Assembly: GCA_030698385.1 (NCBI GenBank)
Contig: JAUYLZ010000034.1
Coordinates: 1-34,764, forward strand
DNA: 34,764 nt
Direction of reading: 5' to 3'
From: a bacterium
GTDB taxonomy: Bacteria > Patescibacteriota > Patescibacteriia > Patescibacteriales > XYC2-FULL-47-12
Shown here: positions 31,392 to 34,764 of the stretch, one piece after another
Position numbering within the stretch: position 1 is the stretch's first letter
Layout: the number at the start of each line of letters is the position of its first letter
Notes under the pieces: generated by a model
Told to the model about the DNA's origin: nothing
Seen by the model: only the letters and a program-made list of their open reading frames with translations
The model's database searches: none
Translations under genes and position numbers: made by a program

Positions 31392-32308
31392 CAACAATTT
31401 TTAAAAATCTGCTTGGCGTATTACTGATAATTTTAGTAATGATTACGGTAAAAAATTATACTGCCGCGGCTGACAATACCCTAGCCGAACGCCTGCGCGG
31501 AAAACTGCTCTTGCAGGTTGAAGACAGAGGCCAAATCTGGTACGTTGATGAAAATAAAAAACGCCGGCAACTTACCGCCGACAACGCTTATGGCGCTTTT
31601 GAAGAATTAGCGCTGGGAATTTCCGATGCCGATCTGGAAGCCATACCGACGGCTGAGAATTTTTTGGCTGAAACGCAAGACTCTGATGGAGATGGTTATT
31701 CGGACAAAACTGAGGCACAATTCGGTTATAATCTTTTTGGCGCGGGCAAGGCGGTCTTTGATAATAATCTGGCTAAACGCTTAAGCGGCCGGTTACTACT
31801 GCAGGTAAACGATAAAGGGCGTATTTGGTATGTCAATCCGGATAATTTAAAAAAATATGAAGTGCGGCGGACAAACATCATGAGTCTGTTTCGCGCGCTG
31901 GCCTTGGGCATCACTAATGATGATTTGAATAAAATCGAGAAATATAACGTCTCAGCTTCAACTTCGCAACCGACAACGCCAGATAATCCCCCAACTTCAC
32001 AACCAATAGATAGCGGCGGCGCTGATATCGTCAGCTACGCGGCTAGCGCGATTATCAATGGTTCAATAACCCAAGCCCAAAGTTACTTCACGCCCGAAAT
32101 GCAAACCGCTATTGCATACACGATTAATTTTTTAAACTCGGAAGGCCGGTATAATCTGGGTAATATTATGAGCGGCGCGCAGCTCACCAGTTCTAATAGT
32201 TCGGAAAAAATTTATTCGACAACCGTCAGCCATGCCGGCTACACCAAAACACTTAATTTCCGCGTCCAAAAACAGCCGGACGGGAGCTGGCTTTTGGCCA
32301 ATCTTTAA
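31385..32308 (+). CDS. Secreted protein with duplicated domain and calcium motif
   Basis: 307 residues. A signal peptide (1-28, ending AAAD) is followed by two copies of a ~57-residue domain: LAERLRGKLLLQVEDRGQIW... (about 34-90) and LAKRLSGRLLLQVNDKGRIW... (about 131-190), each ending in ALGI(S/T). Between them lies DSDGDGYSDKTEAQFGYN, a calcium-binding repeat. After a Thr/Pro linker, residues ~220-307 form an NTF2-like/DUF4878-like domain (IVSYAASAIINGSITQAQSYF ... GSWLLANL). The double domain is seen in other Parcubacteria secreted proteins. Role unknown. The stop codon overlaps a half palindrome AAGTTTCAAACTT (32307-32319). Confidence 0.8.
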   Translation: MTTTIFKNLLGVLLIILVMITVKNYTAAADNTLAERLRGKLLLQVEDRGQIWYVDENKKRRQLTADNAYGAFEELALGISDADLEAIPTAENFLAETQDSDGDGYSDKTEAQFGYNLFGAGKAVFDNNLAKRLSGRLLLQVNDKGRIWYVNPDNLKKYEVRRTNIMSLFRALALGITNDDLNKIEKYNVSASTSQPTTPDNPPTSQPIDSGGADIVSYAASAIINGSITQAQSYFTPEMQTAIAYTINFLNSEGRYNLGNIMSGAQLTSSNSSEKIYSTTVSHAGYTKTLNFRVQKQPDGSWLLANL

Positions 32309-32325
32309 GTTTCAAACTTTAATAC

Positions 32326-32439
32326 ATGAAAGACGTAAAAGACGAAACAATCCGCAAAATTTTAATTGCCGGCTTCATCGCCGTTGTTGTTATCATTAGT
32401 CTTTTTAGCCTGACTACTTTTGCAATGTACTTGCTCTAG
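32326..32439 (+). CDS. Single-TM micropeptide, unknown
   Basis: 37 residues: a charged start MKDVKDETIRK and one TM helix of about 24 residues ending FAMYLL. It lies 17 bases after the preceding gene, separated by a half palindrome. Short TM peptides like this are hard to prove; the clean charged-then-hydrophobic pattern argues for a real gene. Confidence 0.55.
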   Translation: MKDVKDETIRKILIAGFIAVVVIISLFSLTTFAMYLL

Positions 32440-32455
32440 ATAACGCGATAAATTT

Positions 32456-32573
32456 AAGTTTCAAACTTGCGGAAAGAAGTGGAGCTGTTTGAAATTTATG
32501 TTCTCCAAGTCTATAAGTTCCAAGTCTATAAGTTTTAAACTTGTTCCGATTTTATCGGAACTGTTTAAAACTT
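32456..32573. repeat. Two AAGTTT-type palindromes
   Basis: 32456-32507 has arms AAGTTTCAAAC / GTTTGAAATTT. 32530-32573 is a perfect 44-base palindrome with inner stem GTTCCGAT/ATCGGAAC, almost the same as the element at 30474-30516. CCAAGTCTATAAGTT is repeated in tandem between them and recurs at about 30878. Confidence 0.88.
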
Positions 32574-32620
32574 TTTCTTACTCTCTAACGTCAGAGTAAA
32601 AATTAAACAAAAAATAATTT

Positions 32621-33301
32621 TTACTTTTTTAAAAGACTTTCTACTCGCTTCACGTCCTCAATATCGGTTACCTGCTCCCAAAAGGTAGCTGGTATTATTT
32701 TTACGTCAAAATCCTGCGCCGCTTTCACTATTGTCTGCGGCAGGCCCCATTCTTCCTTGTTTGTTAGTTTAACCAGTTCATAATCAAAAATCTTTGGATT
32801 TAGGACAAACAAACCGGCATTCATGAAATGCTCTTGCTCATGGTTGTGCTCGCCTTCAATAATATCCTGCAAGTGGCCGTCGGCGCGCAGAATAATTTTT
32901 CCGCCGCGAGACGGCCCTTTTTTAATTTGCGCCAGAATCGCGAAATCATGCGCCAAACAATTTTCAATATCTTGACGCGCGTACAAGTCATCCCCCATCA
33001 GGCTAACAAATTTTCCTTTGATCAAATCGCGCGCCTGCCACAGCGCTTTGCCGGTGCCGAGCAGTTTTTCTTGCCACGCGTATTTTATAGTTCGCCCATT
33101 GTATTCATTGCCAAAATAATTAACGATTTGTTCTCCCAAGTAGCCAACGATAATAATGACTTCGTCGATTACCTCAGGCAAAGCGTCTAGTTTGTGTTCA
33201 ATTAAACTTTTCCCCGCCACCTTAATCATCGGCTTGGGGATATCATAAGTTAAGGGCCGCATGCGTACGCCATTACCGGCCGCGAGTATTACTGCTTGCA
33301 T
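32621..33301 (-). CDS. Sugar-1-phosphate nucleotidyltransferase
   Basis: 226 residues. The opening QAVILAAGNGVRMRPLTYDIPKPMIKVAGK is the signature of RmlA/GalU/GlmU-type nucleotidyltransferases, and LLGTGKAL and SLMGDDLY supply the nucleotide and metal contacts (the D-x-D-like pair is MGDDL). NAGLFVLNP and EEWGLPQTI complete the sugar pocket. It makes an NDP-sugar from NTP and sugar-1-phosphate, probably for cell surface glycans. The exact sugar cannot be told. It lacks the acyltransferase tail of GlmU. Confidence 0.92.
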   Translation of the reverse strand: MQAVILAAGNGVRMRPLTYDIPKPMIKVAGKSLIEHKLDALPEVIDEVIIIVGYLGEQIVNYFGNEYNGRTIKYAWQEKLLGTGKALWQARDLIKGKFVSLMGDDLYARQDIENCLAHDFAILAQIKKGPSRGGKIILRADGHLQDIIEGEHNHEQEHFMNAGLFVLNPKIFDYELVKLTNKEEWGLPQTIVKAAQDFDVKIIPATFWEQVTDIEDVKRVESLLKK

Positions 33302-33379
33302 AATACGAAGTTAGAAGTTAGAAGTAAAAAATCAGTAAGTAAGAAGCTAAAAATTACAAAAACATATCGCTTTGTTGCT

Positions 33380-33538
33380 TCATACTTCATGCTTTTTATT
33401 CTTAATTAATACCTGAAGATGTTTAACTCTACCGCCGCTGACTCTCATCTTCGGCCGTTTGCGCTTGTCTTTGGCTTGGAGTTTTTTGTCGAATTTCTCA
33501 ACTATTTTATCACGTTCATTTTTTTTGTCTACTTGCAT
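33380..33538 (-). CDS. Small basic conserved protein
   Basis: 52 residues, strongly basic: MQVDKKNERDKIVEK then KDKRKRPKMRVSGGRVKHLQ. The KMRVSGxxVxxLQ pattern recalls a short protein seen in Parcubacteria, but I cannot name its function. The basic pattern suggests nucleic acid or ribosome contact. It lies upstream of the nucleotidyltransferase on the same strand, after a stretch of GAAGTTAGAAGTTAG repeat (33306-33325). Confidence 0.65.
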   Translation of the reverse strand: MQVDKKNERDKIVEKFDKKLQAKDKRKRPKMRVSGGRVKHLQVLIKNKKHEV

Positions 33539-33563
33539 AAGTACCGGTTTAATATGTTATAAT
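33533..33563 (+). promoter_or_regulatory. Extended -10 promoter for the 33602 operon
   Basis: TGTTATAAT with TATAAT at 33558-33563 and the TGn element. A weak TTGCAT lies 19 bases upstream. It fits the following plus-strand operon of three genes. Confidence 0.5.
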
Positions 33564-33601
33564 AATCATATACTAAAAAATCCACTATTTCAATAAATTT
33601 T

Positions 33602-33817
33602 ATGTTGAGTTTAACCAGCTACGCGAATAAAAAGTTTGATATCCTAAATGAACACAAGGTTTTTTTCACTGCCGAACAAATTGAAGAGGCGCTTAATTTA
33701 CCTGATACGGTTGCCAAAAAAGGCAAATATATTTTTTATAAAAAAGACTCTATTTGCGTGGTGGTAAAAAAAGAGGACAAAATCAACAGAGTCATCACCT
33801 TTTACCCTGTGAAATAA
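33602..33817 (+). CDS. DUF4258-like small protein, possible toxin
   Basis: 71 residues. The pattern FDILNEHKVFFTAEQIEEAL, then KKGKYIFYKKDSICVVVKKEDKINRVITFYPVK, resembles DUF4258/BrnT-like proteins of the RelE superfamily, ending in a strand with the typical VITFYP. It is followed after 2 bases by a DUF2283-type gene, a pair often seen together. Toxin activity is inferred from this pairing only. Confidence 0.65.
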   Translation: MLSLTSYANKKFDILNEHKVFFTAEQIEEALNLPDTVAKKGKYIFYKKDSICVVVKKEDKINRVITFYPVK

Positions 33818-33819
33818 AT

Positions 33820-34050
33820 ATGACCTATGACCACGAATCAAACTTAATATCGGTAGAAATCGCCAAAGGAAAAATCGACCATGTTTTGGAGGTTGGTAAT
33901 TTTTTGATTCATGTTAATAAAAGTAACACGCCGCTTTTAATTGAAATTCTGGATGGCGGCAAGTTTGTGGCACAGATGCAAAAGCTTAGTAAAAAAGAAA
34001 TACTGAAAACTATTCCGGTACAGACAAGTACTGCCGCGTCTGTACGTTAA
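33820..34050 (+). CDS. DUF2283-like protein
   Basis: 76 residues from MTYDHESNLISVEIAKGKID at 33820. An earlier in-frame ATG at 33754 lies inside the previous gene and is not used. It shows the DUF2283 outline: MxYDxExxxxxVxI, then VGNFLIHVNKSNTPLLIEILDGG. It starts 2 bases after its partner and 4 bases before the lipoprotein gene, so the three are one operon. Function unknown; possible antitoxin to the previous protein. Confidence 0.75.
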   Translation: MTYDHESNLISVEIAKGKIDHVLEVGNFLIHVNKSNTPLLIEILDGGKFVAQMQKLSKKEILKTIPVQTSTAASVR

Positions 34051-34054
34051 TTTT

Positions 34055-34552
34055 ATGAAAAAAGTAATTCTAATTATAGTTATATTTATAGTATCAGGTT
34101 GCGCTACCCAAGAAACAATTATAAATACCAGCGAACAAACCGCGTCAGACATTTCGCAAGTTTGTTTTGATCAAACTTGTTTCAATGCGGAAATCGCCGA
34201 CAACGGCGCCGAGCGCGCGCTGGGCTTGATGAATCGTGAGTATCTGGCGCCGGAGAATGGCATGCTTTTTGTTTTTGAAAGCGGCGCGGTTTATAAATTC
34301 TGGATGAAAAACACGCTGATTCCGCTTGACATCATCTGGCTGAATGAAGATAAACGCGTGGTTTACATCAACGAACATACGCCGCCATGCTTGCCCGGAG
34401 AAGTCCCGCTGAGCGGGACGGAGTGGGACGGCGGACAAATAACTTGCCCGACCTATGGCCCCGATGAACCGGCGCTCTATGTACTGGAAATAAATGGCGG
34501 CGCGGCCGCAGAAAATAATATAGATATTAATTCCCCAGCGGTTTTTCGGTAG
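34055..34552 (+). CDS. DUF192 lipoprotein
   Basis: 165 residues. A lipoprotein signal with lipobox IVSGC (Cys about 16) is followed by the DUF192 core: AERALGLMNREYLAPENGMLFVFESGAVYKFWMKNTLIPLDIIWLNED..VVYI, and CPTYGPDEPALYVLEINGG. DUF192 proteins are small beta-barrel proteins, function unclear. In PPC-LPGEVPLSGTEWDGG-QITCPTY about 12 residues are extra relative to the usual spacing and are encoded around a perfect palindrome GTCCCGCT-G-AGCGGGAC (34403-34419), perhaps another small in-frame palindrome insertion. Confidence 0.88.
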   Translation: MKKVILIIVIFIVSGCATQETIINTSEQTASDISQVCFDQTCFNAEIADNGAERALGLMNREYLAPENGMLFVFESGAVYKFWMKNTLIPLDIIWLNEDKRVVYINEHTPPCLPGEVPLSGTEWDGGQITCPTYGPDEPALYVLEINGGAAAENNIDINSPAVFR

Positions 34553-34572
34553 AATCTAAATTTAATTTAACA

Positions 34573-34603
34573 AAAAAAACAGCCGGCATTAGCAAATGTC
34601 GGC
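34573..34603 (-). terminator. Intrinsic terminator for the right-edge gene
   Basis: Minus strand: GCCGACATT-TGCT-AATGCCGGC (34582-34603, one G-T pair), then G and T-rich TGTTTTTTTTG. It would stop the gene ending at 34655 and may also help end the opposing lipoprotein operon. Confidence 0.8.
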
Positions 34604-34654
34604 TTCATTGTTTGAAAAAATTAATTGATAGTAAATTCAAAGTGCGCTGGAACT

Positions 34655-34764
34655 CTACGGTATGATCACAAGTTTTGGCCGTTTATCCTCATTCTCGTGG
34701 TCGGAGCTGTAGAACGCGTTACCGTCAGTGTAACTGCTGCTTGACGGTCGCAACATGATACCAT
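34655..34764 (-). CDS. C-terminal end of a DNRLRE-like secreted protein (partial)
   Basis: Open minus-strand frame running off the right edge: GIMLRPSSSSYTDGNAFYSS then KRPKLVIIP and a stop. This matches the end of DNRLRE-type domains (LRPS ... FxSsD ... RPKLVV). These domains are found in large surface proteins. Only 36 residues are visible, so the rest of the protein is outside the window. Confidence 0.65.
   Translation of the reverse strand, partial: GIMLRPSSSSYTDGNAFYSSDHENEDKRPKLVIIP

Overview
The window looks like a piece of a Patescibacteria (Candidate Phyla Radiation, probably Parcubacteria-like) chromosome. The basis is a PrgI / TraC-like / VirB4 / VirB6-like cluster typical of that group, a giant cysteine-rich secreted protein beside it, many tiny genes, free-standing four-helix-bundle (23S IVS-type) genes, and AT-rich intergenic repeats of the kind common in these genomes. 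TGA, TAA and TAG all serve as stops, so the standard bacterial code applies. Taxonomy is inferred from gene content only.

Layout. Positions 1-98 show no gene. 99-660 holds tRNA-Ser(TGA) and tRNA-Arg(GCG), each followed on its 5' side by a partial duplication of its own 5' end with GC-rich palindromes, then a bidirectional terminator. 685-12341 is one minus-strand block, probably transcribed from a promoter at 12447-12476: a TM protein, an integral membrane VirB6/TrbL-like protein, two helical proteins, PrgI, a TraC-like protein, the VirB4 ATPase, a VirB8-like bitopic protein, ComF and a small membrane protein. A four-helix-bundle gene with repeat borders sits inside it. 12.4-19.2 kb is an accessory region: a lone HicB-like gene, a secreted seven-bladed beta-propeller, a MazEF-type toxin-antitoxin pair, a HExxH protein, a transposase remnant, a methyltransferase, and a radical-SAM/SPASM enzyme followed by a 37-residue precursor-like peptide. 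19215-28040 is the 2941-residue cysteine-rich secreted protein. It is preceded (in transcription order) by a second four-helix-bundle gene, an anchored calcium-binding-repeat protein, rsmA and a small anchored protein. 31.4-34.8 kb holds secreted or small proteins, a sugar nucleotidyltransferase, a DUF4258/DUF2283-like pair, a DUF192 lipoprotein and the end of a DNRLRE-like protein.

Most interesting points. (1) A candidate ribosomally made, post-translationally modified peptide (RiPP) operon: consensus promoter, radical-SAM/SPASM enzyme with a possible C-terminal recognition domain, a peptide ending in FCCIHGCDE behind a near-perfect Shine-Dalgarno, and a terminator. (2) The cassette holding it is bounded by a 43/46 direct repeat of the 3' end of the giant gene, and all three differences are synonymous. 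(3) A palindromic repeat family (arms AAGTTTTAAAC / GTTTAAAACTT) fills the intergenic space around 30.4-32.6 kb and has also inserted in frame into rsmA, adding about 50 residues, in the manner of Rickettsia palindromic elements.

How the genes fit together. The VirB4/PrgI/VirB6/VirB8-like set would form an envelope-spanning type IV secretion-like machine. The giant Cys-rich protein and nearby anchored proteins are candidates for its exported or surface parts. The accessory region separates the two halves of this locus and acts as an insertion hot spot. Accessory genes there use strong Shine-Dalgarno sequences and textbook promoters, unlike the core block.
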